DNA of 64,000 nt, taken from contig JAYKKR010000023.1 of assembly GCA_036971615.1 (NCBI GenBank), positions 1 through 64,000 on the forward strand, written 5' to 3'. The DNA is from Amyloporia xantha (Eukaryota > Basidiomycota > Agaricomycetes > Polyporales > Adustoporiaceae). The notes beneath the pieces are model-generated. The model searched no databases, had not been told where the DNA came from, and was given only the letters and a program-made list of their open reading frames with translations. Below, piece after piece: positions 44,146 to 56,439 of the stretch. Both the position numbers and the translations under genes were made by a program. Numbering within the stretch: position 1 is the stretch's first letter; each line of letters starts with the position of its first letter.

Positions 44146-47100
44146 TTGAGCCCTCTCAGTTGCCAGATATAATAAAGGAATTCTGACCGGTGACCTTTTT
44201 GTGATTGAGCTTGTATGCCCACCTTTGCACGCACCTCTACCTCGGAAGTTCGGTCTACTCGGCCAATCCTAGAGTGAGTTATGGGCAGGCCGTTTTTGGT
44301 GTCCTGACGACAGATAGGTGTCAAATACAGGATCCAGGTGAGCACGCCCGAGCCGACAAGTTAGGGGTTGGGTCACTGGAGGAACCAGATCGGGGACGTT
44401 CGCACAAGACGTAACAGGAACACCAGGCTAGGTAGACGGATAACGGTAAGGTGGGCATATATTTTACTTCACATAGAATTGAATGATGGTTTTGTCGCCG
44501 GAGGGCCTGTTAGAGTCATTGAGAGCATAGGCCGACTCAGCATCGTACATCATACAATTCTTGTTTTTCTTCTACCACGTTAAGAACGGACCTGCGTATC
44601 TAGCACTGAACTCAGTCTCGAATATCTTTCTCACAGGTCTTGCGGATCAAATGGGTCAGTTTGACTCGTGCGTGAGTTTCTACTTACATAAAGAGAGCCA
44701 GAATCATTTTCAGTCAAGCGTAGCATACCGACTTGGTCTAAAAGGGTGTTCCGGGAAAAGATTTTACTGAGGTGTAGCAGGTGAGATACCGGCAAGGAAC
44801 ATTATCATGGATGAAGCACCGGCGCAAATGTTAGTAAAGACAAGCAAACGACTTGGACTGATCGCCAGAGAGAGGGGTCACTGGTCATGTCTTGCGAAGG
44901 GATTACCGAGCTCGCGTAAAACCCCGACTTCGTCTCCGACAGCCATTCATTCCGTAAATAACACACCGCAGTGATTTAACCGGCAACTGGTCTTGCTACC
45001 ACCTGTTCTACTTCCCCCTTCTCAGCGTCATATACGACAGGGCTGAGAAGATCGCTTAGGGTGACCTCAAGTGTAACCTCGGACTACAAAATCGCCGCAC
45101 TAGTTGATGCTCCGGGAAAGTTGTCTCAGGTGTCTGACGAATTTTCAAAACACGAGGAAAAGCTGCCTTGTCAAGGAAACAGAGTTTTGTTTCGGCGGCA
45201 CACCAGTACCACTCGAGACTTCGACATGGCTACATTTTGTTCTATTATTCTTGAGGATAGTAAGTGCCGGGTGGTCATGCCAACAAAAACATCATATGCC
45301 ACGATGATAGCAAACGTTGAACTGTCTATGAAGAAAGGTGAACACGAAGTGACGAAGCTAAAATGCGCCAGCCTGAGTACGACCGAATGTACAGCTTCTG
45401 CACCGTGAAGATGAATAAAATTCATGTCCTCCCCGAAACCCGGGGCCCTGATGCTAAGCCTCAAGCGACGCGTCTATATGTCGAGATAGCCACAGAGGGT
45501 CGATATTCATCATGATATGGTCTACTGCTTGAACCAATTCCGTGGAGATATGCCATGCCCTAGATGTAGTAATATCAGCAATTAGGTCGTTTCATTGCCA
45601 GTGGACTTGCGGCGTCCGCACTAAACAAATCGTCCGCCCTCAGGCTGAGTGCCGATCATTATCAGCCAGAGGTACAGTATTCGGCACAACGGAACGGGTC
45701 GCAGGCGACCACCGCGCAGTGCTCCACGATGCTGTGAATAGCCTATAATGAAAATTTAATCATTCAATCTGTGGTAAATCAAGTTGCAAGTTGACCTTGG
45801 AAACACTCCCGTCCGACCAATCTGGACTGGCTCTAGCCATACCATTCTGGACTTGCTCTGGACATACTTGAAGCATTTACATGTGGCTGCCACTGTCTGA
45901 CGAGACTTGGCTGACGTTCTGACATTCCATTGCGACAATCGACGCATGGTTCGCGGAAGCTTAAATGATTGCACATCCGTGAGAAATGACTGCCCTGGCA
46001 AGAACACGCGGGGAGGCCGCGGGTATTTCAAGATCGTGATCAAGAACACTTGAGCGTTGATCTCCTAACGCATGCTAATTTGTAGCTGCTCTCACGATTC
46101 TACAGCGCAACCTTTATGTGAACCTTGCGAGGTCTTCTTCACGCTCCGCTTACTATGTTTGACCAGTCAAGTTTGTGGTGGTTCTCCATTGATGTCCGGG
46201 GTGATCAAGGTGCCGTGATATATACCATTCGAGGAGAATGCCGTTCTGATGACTTCTCAGTTGAAGCGCTGCTAAGGCTTGGGTTTGCATATGCAGGGCT
46301 AGTCCTCAATCTCCACCAAATAGAACGAGACCGTTCTACAGCGGTGACATGTGCTACCCGCCTATCTAGGTCTCTATTACCAGCACATCGTCTCGAGAAG
46401 CAGCCCTGGTGCTTGCTTCGATGCGGTCTGTATGGCTCTAGCGTGGCAATCAACACGAATCAGCGTGGAGTGCACAGGGTCGCGGAATGGCCTATCGGCA
46501 TCAAATCACTCTCGTAAAGTACAGTGTGTCTTCGCTGATTTCATTACTCAGGGCAGCTTTGATGACCTCACGACATTCGCGGAATTCTGTTGGACAGGGT
46601 CCCAAAACAGTGGGTAATCGGGCGGTTCGTCCAGAATGTGCGGGAGCATAATGTGGAAAGTGAAGGTCAAACCACTGGACACGGTTCCATCATTGTCTGG
46701 CACATCGTGCTGTTCTCGACTAGTATTTGTGGTCTTTCCCTCGTAAATTTGAGCTGAAATGTCTGGGTTCAAATTATAGGTAACAAGGAGGAAAGGAAGA
46801 GTGGTCAGGCTGCGATCAGGAAATATTCGAGCGGTGGTTATTGACCTGCCGATAATGATGCGAATTTGAGCGGAGACAGCACATCGGGAGCCTAGTACGC
46901 AACGTTCCAGGTATCACGCAGCCATACGACCTGCGGTCGGGACGGCGATCTTCTTACTGCTTTCATGTTTCACGTCTGCCACGGACCGGATCATGCTTGT
47001 AACTCAAGCTTTCAATCGGGTTCGTGCCTCACAAATATGAGAACGTGTACGTATCTCATACCCCTTCAGGCGTTGTACATCAGTGCCCTGGTGAGTTAGT

Positions 47101-47497
47101 CAACACGTTGCACTCTTGACACTTTAAGGAGGTGTCAGCGATCAGCAAGTGTCGCGGGTTACTCGTTTGTATTATCTTGCGCCGCCCCGACGTCGGTTTA
47201 TTCACCAGGATGGTCGCGGCCCATGCTGACTTCAGGGCGTCCCACTGAATATTGCCTGCGCCTGTCCTCCAGGCTTTCGATGTTCCCGTGCCGATGAAGC
47301 TATCTATCAAGCGTCTGCCACCGTCATAGCGCTACATATCTGCTGTCACCGATTTAGTGCATCGGGCAATTTAACTCAGCAGCCGGAGCGTCTGCTACTT
47401 AGGGTCTGTCTGAGCGCGAAATATGGCATTTCCACTTCATATAAGACGGGGCCATAGTGGTCATATGTATACGCCATCGGAAATCTTTCAACGCACT
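44146..47497. other. Long stretch without an assignable gene
   Basis: Open frames at 45,061-45,408 (115 codons) and 46,125-46,517 (130 codons) on the plus strand are the longest. Neither shows a domain, a clear start context or supporting introns. The region may contain lineage-specific genes or relics that I cannot recognise. Confidence 0.35.
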
Positions 47498-48382
47498 ATG
47501 ACTGCTAAGCACCACATCACGCTATACGATGTCCGATGCAAACTGAATCCTCCAGCCTGGTCCCCCAACGTATGGAAAGTTAGGTGAGTACCGTAGAGGT
47601 TGTATGACTGCTGTGACATTAGTCAGACCACCTTACAAAATACATAGATTTATCCTGAATTTCAAAAGACTCCCATACACCACCGAGTGGCTCTCGTACC
47701 CAGACATAGCAGCTGTATTATCGGCCGCTAGTGTTGCCGCCTACCCGCACAGAGAATCCGCGATATACAGTGCCTGCTATCGTCGATAAGGTCGAGGGTA
47801 GACCCCCTGTAATTTTGTCCGATTCGGCCATCATCGCTACCTATCTAGAGAAGACATACCCGCAGCCTTCAATCTTCCCGTACGGCTCTGAAGAACTCCA
47901 GATGACATATGTTACAGCCATTCACAAGCACGTTTTTATGGCTATGTACTATATGGTCATTCCGAACACTACCAGAATACTCGAGGGTCGTGACCTGGAA
48001 TACTACGTCGGAAGTAGGAAGGAGTTTATTGGTCACTAATCTCCTATTGCCCTGACGACATCATTTGACTTACTTGCTGTGAACAGGCATTGCCCTCGAG
48101 GAGATGTTCCCCGTGAACAAGCAGGAAATGTTATGGACGAATTTACGGCGGGGACTCGATGAGATATCCGCCCTTATTGACAGGGCAAAGAAGAATCACA
48201 GGTCACCGTGGCTATTTAGCCCTGTCGACAGCCCAAGTTATGCTGATTTCTTTCTCGCCGCCACGTTGATCTGGTTCATGATGGCTGGGCCGGAAGGGGG
48301 CTGGGATAGGCTTAAAGGTTGCAATGGAGGGAAGTGGGAGCGACTGTTGCAGGCTCTGCAGCCATATAGACAGGTCATGTAA
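47498..48382 (+). pseudogene. Glutathione S-transferase, fungal type, with one frame break
   Basis: GST that conjugates glutathione to electrophiles. Start MTAKHHITLYDVRCKLNPPA at 47498; intron from about 47,584; FILNFKRLPYTTEWLSYPDI matches the N-terminal thioredoxin fold. Near 47,740 one extra base (GCCGCCTACCCGC) moves the frame: one side reads DIAAVLSAASVAA and the other TRTENPRYTVPAI, the expected glutathione-binding beta strand. Then LSDSAIIATYLEKTYPQPS, an intron at about 48,035-48,086, and the C-terminal helical domain (IALEEMFPVNKQEM, PSYADFFLAATLIWF), ending at TAA 48380-48382. Everything except the one base looks functional. The WSPNVWK N-terminus resembles the basidiomycete FuA class. 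Confidence 0.7.
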
Positions 48383-48801
48383 CCCCAAGGCTACCTTCGA
48401 AGAAGGGATGTCATAGCAAGGGTCCCGTCGTAATTTCCGTCATAATGTCACGATTCGCACCTAATGTTATGCTCGGCCTTCCACATATGACCTACCATAA
48501 ACAACATCGACAGCCGTCGGCATACACGGCGTGACTCTCATGTGAGGTATGAAGTCTTCATTACGTCCCTCTGGAACAGTCATACATTCGCAATCCCATG
48601 CCGGCGTAACAGCATGATGTCTTGCAAGTACCTAGATTTCCGCGATATACACTAACGCGGAAGCGCAATCTGGAGCACGAGACGGCCGCGCACTAGGCCC
48701 ACTTCGTATCATGATCCGTTGGTCTGTGGTGGACAATATTAGATAAAAGAGCGCCTGAGTATCATGAGCAAAAAGACCTTAGGATGGTTGGTCAAGGTCG
48801 G
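48383..48801. other. Intergenic region between convergent GST and permease
   Basis: No feature recognised. Confidence 0.4.
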
Positions 48802-51800
48802 TCAAGCTAGATCTACATCTTTCTTCTCGCTCTCATGTGAATGTCGTTTGTTCACTGCGTCGTCATAGTTAGGAACATTGGAGCTTGGACCTTTGTAGTG
48901 ACGGTGCGCCCTGGGATACGTTCATCAACGAATATAAAGACAACGTGGCTTCGACAGCATACCCGCATATGAACCAGATCCTGCCAAGCAAACATGAGTC
49001 ACGAGAATGACACGGCGGACAACAAGCTTACCCCGAGAGAATAACCACACCGCCCGTAATAACCTAGAACAATAAGGAGAAGGTTAACGCCGCAATTCCG
49101 TACGCGGACACTGACAAATGACTATTACATACCGAAGCGTAATTCATGTTGGTCTTCGTGACCGGCAGTTCTGTGGGAATACAGAAGATGATGCAGACAA
49201 ACAGCGTCCAACAAATACACGCCAAGTTTGCCGCCCAACCAACAAACCCGTTACCCATGTAGAATGGGCCCGGTTTAAAGTTCACTTCAGGGTGGTTTCG
49301 GTACAAGCGTCTCCTGGAGCGCGCAGGTCATCCGGTACCTGTTATTAGCGGACTGACACGAGGGATAAGGCATAAAGATACACACAAGAAGATAGGGATG
49401 ATGTAAGACAAGTCGAGAGCTATGGCACAAAGGGCGAAGATGGCATTGGCAGCAACAGGGCTTGCGAGATCAAGCAGACCTGGAAGAATGCTGAGGATTG
49501 TAGTGAACCATACAGCGCGCAAAGGAGTTGTCGTCCATGAGGTGACATGTCCAAAGTAACCGCGATCAGGCAGGGCTGTCGTAATCACGACATCAGGTTA
49601 GTAAAGAATTCTTTTATCAGACCGTTCCCTTGGGAAAACTTGCCGTGATCTCGGCTGAAAGGCATACACCATCCGCGAACACGCCTGCAGAGACGTTTGG
49701 CACACGAAAAACGCCGTGAGGCATACGAAACTCTAACAACAGAACAGACCTCTCAGTTCGGAGACTAGGAGAAGATGTCAGCAGTTCGTCCGTACCCAAA
49801 TAAAGAGCGCTCCAGGCTTGCCGATCCGTAGCGCCATAATCTGCAAGATAGTATTCAATATTTGTATTCCGCCAAAGTATAGATTGCGGTTCAATGAATG
49901 ATGGCAGAACCCTCACCTCCAGAAAGGCGGAGCCTGAAGCGCCCGGAAGGTTTTCCCTGATATATTTTCGTATGGGTCAGTGGTCTCGGACGGAAATACG
50001 AGAGATCACCGACAAAGGACCAGAACAAAGGACCAAGACTATATTGAGTAACCATCCGATTAATCCGGTGCCAATAACTAGCGGACGCGCGGAGAATACT
50101 ATGTCAATAACACCTTCCGTGTGAGATCGGCACATATAAGTACCTGCAATAAAGATGGCCGAAGGTGCTGGGAGGGGGGATTAATGACGTCAGACGTTCC
50201 TGATCGAGCGGTAGAAATAATGGACACGAACCCGCGTAGGCTGCGCGCTTGACCTCTTCTCTGTTGATCTGCTATCAGTACATGTCGCGAAGGGTACGTA
50301 CAAATGACGAAAACCAGAACAACGATATATTAATGAACCAAGCGAGGCGTCTTATGCATGTGCACCAATCGGTTGGCTCGAGTACCATGCAGCCGATGTC
50401 AGCAGCGGACAAAGGGCGGCCTTCTCATACATTTGAACAAGTCATGCGTGGAGCATGCCGAGGCATTAACATAGACCCGACGCCCGTTGTAATAATTGGC
50501 AAGACGAGCAATATTGCAAAAAGGAGACAAGAAGTAGATAAGCGACGTACGAGATGTGTGCCGTGGCATCATAATCCTACCGAAAGATCTCGGTCAGTAC
50601 GTCAACTACGCGAGCGCGCGTTAAAGCCGTCACTCACCGTCATCTATGAAATGGAACTGCGTCAGTATACGTCAGCAACAATGAAATGAGGCCGCGGTGT
50701 TCAGATGATCTGCAAGATGTGGTCCAGTCTAACCAAGACTGGACTACACAGGTGACACTGAAGTACTCCGATGCCTTATACGAGTGATATGGTTGCCACT
50801 CAGGTGCCTCGTACCTCGTGCGAGGGAGAAGGTTCTACGTGAAACACCTACAGTCCATTGTACGCTCAATAGCCCGAAGAGAAACGCCAGCCCGTTATTC
50901 CACCCGCCGGTCTGGTTCACGATACCATAGGAGCCGAATACATAACTAGCCGCATGCATCTCCGAGCGCGGCGTCATTGCGAGAAGGACAATTATGAGCA
51001 CTGCCCAAGCGCGCCGCATTAGTACAGATGAAGAACGGATGCAAGGGGCGCATTACGCACCAAACGTCGTCCCAAGGTTCACGAATACAAAACCTTTTGT
51101 GAAGTGCGCCAGCTGCCGTGTTGCAAGACAGTTCTGGAACGTGCGTGCGCACACAACGGGTTATCTTAGCATTCATGCCTGACCATATAGCGTCACACAG
51201 AACGAACCAGAATCCCATTGAACACTAGCAGGCCAGCAAACAAGCCGACGGTCATCCCTTGTGTGACTACGTAGTTTCCATCCTATCCAGCAAAGTAGAC
51301 AAAGAGCGTTAAAATGCACGGACGACCAGTTGACCAGGCACAAGCCTCACCTTCGCAACAACCACGGCCGCCCATATCATGTTGGCAAGGCCAAACTCCG
51401 TCGATGCAAGACCTGCAATTTGCCCTGACATGCGAAATAAATCAGTGAAGCTGTTCACATTTCGAGACAAGCCATGTGTGAGAGGCGAAACAAGGTGCAG
51501 GACTATAGTAGTATACAATACATATTGCGGAGGAGTTCCCGAAAATAATGGCATTTTACGCTATTTCGACGCATCCAGTATGTTGGCGTATTTTTCGACT
51601 CTTTTCGCCTTGTAGAACTGGATAGAGAAGGCTAGAAGTTACATCGGAGGTGCCACTGCTGTAAACTGGCGGACGCGCGAAAAGGGGCGCCATTATTTCC
51701 GGGATATCTCTGAGGGTAAGTGGTAGTGGATTCAGGTTGCTCTTCACTGCATGCGATCTGAAGGTAACACATATATGACGATATTTATCGATATTTGTCG

Positions 51801-52673
51801 ATACATTCCGCGATGGTGGTCATTGTGGGTAGCAGGAGACATTACCAAAACAGGCAGTCTTCCTGTAGGGATTCACGAAAGTATGGGAGAAGAGGTTAAA
51901 TCCAAGAGAAATCTGACACTTTCGCTCAATCTCTACCAGATTTATGATCGAAACGTGGAGAATTTGCCCTCCGCGATCCACGATCGAGTGATCAGAGAAG
52001 GAACTCGGAGAATACATACCGAGCAAGTTGAGCCATCCCACAATCCAACCCACTATCGCACGATGCCGAGGAGGACACAGTTGGGCAGAAGCAGTATAGC
52101 TAGACACCCATGGTCAGATATGACGGTCGGTCGCGTGCAGAGACATTGTACTCACAGGCCGCCGCATGTGGGGAAAGCGCTCACTATCTCTGCAATGCTG
52201 GACCCTGTTTGTGGCATGCGTTGAGCGTCGGAGAGGAGGGAGCAGTGAAAGCGCGCATGGAGCGCGCTGACAGCATTACTCTGCCAAGGAGACACGCACC
52301 GAGTGTGAAGCACATGCACGCGCCAAGGATCCAGCACCAAGTGACGGAGGCAGGGCCCCCCGTGAGGAGAGGCGTGTTGAAGGTCGTCGCGACGCTCGAG
52401 CAGAGACCCATGATGCTGAACGCGAAGCTTATCTGGATACGTCCGAGCGCAAAGTCAACGGTTGCGCAAATGCAATACGGAAATGAACCATGTGCGCACC
52501 GTAGCAAGATTAGAGAACTCGCGTTTGAACGAGGGCACGTAGCCGATCGCCTCCAGCAGTCTGTCATCGTCGTCTGAGCTTCCCACTGAACGGCTTTCGA
52601 CATTCGTCTCGGGCGAGCTAGCTTCCGGTTTCGCGTCGGATGAGGCATTCACAGAGAATTTCGGCAGGGCCAT
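48802..52673 (-). pseudogene. GABA/choline-type amino-acid permease, second copy, one clear frame break
   Basis: Start MALPKFSVNASSDAKPEASS at 52673, then LLEAIGYVPSFKREFSNLAT, FAFSIMGLCSSVATTFNTPL, VSAFPTCGGL, IVGWIVGWLNLLG and GWNNGLAFLFGLLSVQWT. The signature is split by an intron and reads DYDATAHIS rather than the usual GYD. Further on come PLRAVWFTTILSILPGLLDL followed by ANAIFALCAIALDLSYIIPI, then PFYMGNGFVGWAANLACICW, VITGGVVILSG, IWFICG and a charged tail ending ESEKKDVDLA at TGA (48802). One extra T near 49,658 (GCCTTTCAGCCG) breaks the frame at YAFSRDHG. Apart from this it is far better preserved than the copy at 1.8-4.9 kb. Expected role: import of GABA, choline or related amines. 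Confidence 0.75.
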
Positions 52674-54444
52674 GGCGAGACAGTCGTGGCAGAGACGGGG
52701 GGAGCAAGTCAAGAAGAGATAGGACTCCGGGCGTCCTCTGCAGTGGACTCGGCCTCAATTGAAGCGTGGCGAACACACCACTGCTATCAGTATGCTCTAT
52801 CGAGCGCCCTGCGGGGAGTGTCAATTCTGACAGAGAAGCCTTCTAGCTGATGATAGAACGCGGAAACAGGACTTTGACCGCTGGCTCTCACGGTGGGAGC
52901 TGCTGCGCTGTGAGGCGCCCTTCCGCCCGACGATTTTCGCGGGGCCGATGGCAGATTGAATCGTGATAACGACGAGCTCACCGGCGGGGCTGATTTGCCA
53001 GTCCCCGGGCGAATGTATCTGCCTCGTCCCCGCCCCCGCGCGCGACATGAACGGTCCAATAGGACGCGACGCGTAGCACGTGGTCCGCGCGCCAAGGCGT
53101 GTGCACCCGCGATATATATCCTCCGCATCGCTCCCAAGACCATATATGATACTTACCGCCGGTATCGTGGTGTACTTGTGCCTAGGACCCATGGCCACAC
53201 AAGTCCCTACAGTTTCGCTGAGCTCGATAATAGTACCTCCTGTTGAGGGATCGGCACAGCGATGACCATCCGACGGGTTCGAACGACAGAGGCCCGTGTC
53301 GGAAGTTTCCTGCGTCAATTGCAATCTCGAAATATTGCGATAACATTGAGTGACATTGTGATAACATTGAGCGACATTGTGATTCATTTTGAGCACGAAT
53401 TTCCATTACAATTGCCTTATAAAGTCATCACGGTCATTACAATGGCATTGCAATGGCATTGCAACGGCGTCACAGTGATTGTGATGAATTGCAATCGAGC
53501 CGAAAACGCTTAGACGTTGAGTGCCATTACAAACCATTGCAAACCGGTCTGGAAATCTCCGACACGGATTCCGGAATGAGACCTAACAAATCCTTCTCGT
53601 CAGTAGTCCTATCGTCGACCATACTTACTGTGGCAATGGGCACGGGAACAAACATCATCTCTTTTACAAGTAGCTTGAGTAAGTTACTGGGATTGTCATT
53701 GTCAAGAAGCTCCGACTCTGCGCCCTGATGATGACTCACAGGAGCTTATATGATCCCCATAACTCAATCGTGCTTCCTCTGCGACATCCTTCTCAGAATC
53801 AGATGTCGCTGAGCTCATTGACAACAGAGCCTAAGCTCATTTCGATCTGGGCTATCTGTTTCTACGGTGTCTGCCATGATCGCTACTATCCAATCTTGTG
53901 AATGCACTAACAACAGCATAATGCAAATCATCTGAAGCAGCCTATATCTATTGCATAGAATAACAGGCTAATACTGACCACATGTACAGGAGAATATACC
54001 TACACATCCTGGAAATTGCCCACCTATAGAAAGGAGAAAGCGATTAGTCTGTTCACAGGTATACGGATGTACTCAGGTTTTCTTCGCACACTGATCAGAC
54101 ACATACGCCTATCATAATTTTTCAGCAGTCCATAAGTCCATTACAAAACAACAACAACATCGAAACCACAGACTGAAAAACGAACGGAACAAATGTCGGA
54201 TGATCATGTACAAGGTACACGGCCAATTCGACAACAACAGAGAAGTCGAAAGTCCCTGGGAAAACAACTATGAACAATCACAAGATAAAGTGAACGAGTG
54301 TTACAAGCGAGAGGACATGACTGTTCACAAGACCAAAATACAACAAAAAGGAAGACGGCGCTGCACAAGGGTATCGGGACGCCCGTCGGCGGGTAGGATC
54401 AAGAATATATGAGACACCTCACGTTGTCCGTCTCGTCGTCTGGC
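52674..54444. other. Intergenic region with a short repeat
   Basis: No gene recognised. At 53339-53380 a 21-base unit GATAACATTGAGYGACATTGT occurs twice with one difference. The sequence after it is rich in CATTGCAATG and CATTACAA words. Confidence 0.4.
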
Positions 54445-55328
54445 TCAAAGGAGAAGAGCAGACAGAGACGCAACACCACACGCCACAATGAGGCCGACTA
54501 CGCCAGAGGCATTGTCCAGGCTGAAGGCGCGGGGAGAGGCAGCGGAAGACTTGGCTGCGCCAGAGCCAGAGCCAGAACTGGAAGGAGAAGTGCTCGAGGC
54601 AGCGGATCCACTGGCAGATCCAGAACCTGTCGATGATGCGGACGAGCTGACCGCAGAACTAGTGGGAGCGGGGGCGGCTAGAAAAACCCACGTCAGACCA
54701 AACCAGACAGTATGTCAAGCAGACACCCACTTCCGGGAGCCTCGACAGAGAACGACTGGCTCGTCGCGTAAATCTGCGACCCGTTGGCCGGGTTCACGAA
54801 TTGTACGACATAATCGCTCCCAACGACAAGGGTGACATCCGTTCTATTCATAAGATGCAATTCGAAGTACGCAGGAATAAGCGGCTGAATGACGTTACAC
54901 GACGACAAAAGCTTACATTGTGTAGTGCTGCGGGTTGCCTGTTAGTTATGTCGCCTCGGACAATGGCGATGTAAACTCACCTCTTGAGATACATTAACAT
55001 ATTGAGCAATGGAGAAATTGCCGTTCAAGGTCGTGTTGTGTATGTTATAGACCACAATGTCGATTGGGTTCGGGTCGCCGGCGTTGTAAGTCCAATATAT
55101 GGTGTTGCTTGTGTTTTGAACCCTACGGAAAAGAGACTTAGAAGCTATTCACCAGCGACATGGGGTCACATTATAACACGTACCAGTACTCGGTAGAGGA
55201 GGGGCCGGTGATGGAAATCGCACCTACGCAACGCTGTTCAACACACGATGAAGAGCAGCAAACCAGTAGCAAAGCGACTTACCGAAAGCAACTGGGAGCA
55301 CAGCGAGGGCAGCAAGTACAGAACGCAT
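54445..55328 (-). CDS. Kre9/Knh1-like secreted, GPI-anchored serine-rich protein
   Basis: Start MRSVLAALAVLPVAFG at 55328, a signal peptide. After introns the N-terminal domain reads AISITGPSSTEYW, then IYWTYNAGDPNPIDIVVYNI, NGNFSIAQYVNVS, and later VTLVVGSDYVVQFVNPANGS and ATSQSFSVEAPGSG, typical of the Kre9/Knh domain of fungal beta-glucan/wall proteins. A Ser/Ala/Gly linker (SSAVSSSASSTGSGSASGSA) leads to a plausible anchor site and the hydrophobic end VVGLIVACGVASLSALLL, stopping at TGA 54445. Expected at the cell surface. About five introns, no frame break seen. Confidence 0.82.
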
Positions 55329-56439
55329 CGTGACTAGGGAAAGAGACGGGGGGAGTCGTCGCAGCGAAACGAGGGAACGTGGAGGTTGAAGGAAAGGATC
55401 CTGCAGGTCGGCAAAAGTGCAGTCGGCATCTTTCCCAACTTTCCATGCATTGTGTTCACATACACGTGACCATGACAGTTGCAGTCTAATTTTGGGTTCG
55501 AGTTTCGGAATCGCAGCTTGTGGCTGGACACCGTGGACAGTCTCACTGCGAACGCATTGCAGCATCGCTGTGCTATGTCAAGTGCATCGGACTGTCTGTC
55601 TCTCTGACCGTTGATTTTTCCATGACGCAGAGGGTGTACCGTGGATACCGTCAGGGCGCGCACCATGGGAATTTTATCTGGAATTGACCGTGCTTCTATT
55701 CTTACGGAGGATGGGAAGGAACCGCACGCTGTATATCATTGCCACTTGTCATGTCTATATGCAGTCGTAACCCCCACACACCAGGTATGTGAGCAAATTT
55801 ATGACCCCGGAGCTGTATAGACATCCTATTGAACTTGCTTCACTTCGACGCCGGTGGATGTATCAGCCAGTCTGAGATTACCCCGCGAGAGACGTCTGGA
55901 TATTACAACCCGAAACCTGTAAATTCAACAGGTCTCTCACGGTCTTCAAGGAGATCTCTTAGAGCACATGCGAATGCAACGGAGATTTGGCCGCATGTTC
56001 CTGAAAGTGTAGGGTATCTACTTTATATGCACACCATTGGTTCTAGGGATATGTAGGGATGTGGATGCTGTGCCTTTGGCATACACGTTCCCTGCAAGGC
56101 GATATGTAAAAATGTGTGGGTATAACCGTCTGTCCCAAATGACATGTCGTCCGACGTCTGCTTCTCTGCGTGTAGACTGGCTTATACCATGGATACTTCG
56201 TGCGATGTCATGCGATTCAGGCAATTCATTTGCATCGAGCCATATGCTATGCCTCCTGCACGACTCGTAGAGTCCTAAATGTAAATCCTGGGAAGCTATT
56301 TACTTGAAATCCAATAAGCACCATTCATTCATCGTAGCTACTTCAAACCATAGTGGATTCAACGAATAGTGAATGACAAGTCCTAATAGATATACAACGG
56401 CATGAGAATTGACGCGAAGACCAGACAACGTGTCTGAGA
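55329..56439. other. Intergenic region
   Basis: Holds the Kre9-like promoter. No other feature recognised. Confidence 0.4.

Noticed and set aside
45061..45408. 115-codon plus-strand frame as a gene
   Set aside because: No domain, no supporting introns, ambiguous start; left unannotated.
52787..53396. Arginine-rich minus-strand frames upstream of the permease
   Set aside because: Overlapping frames in GC-rich DNA without domain or codon signal.
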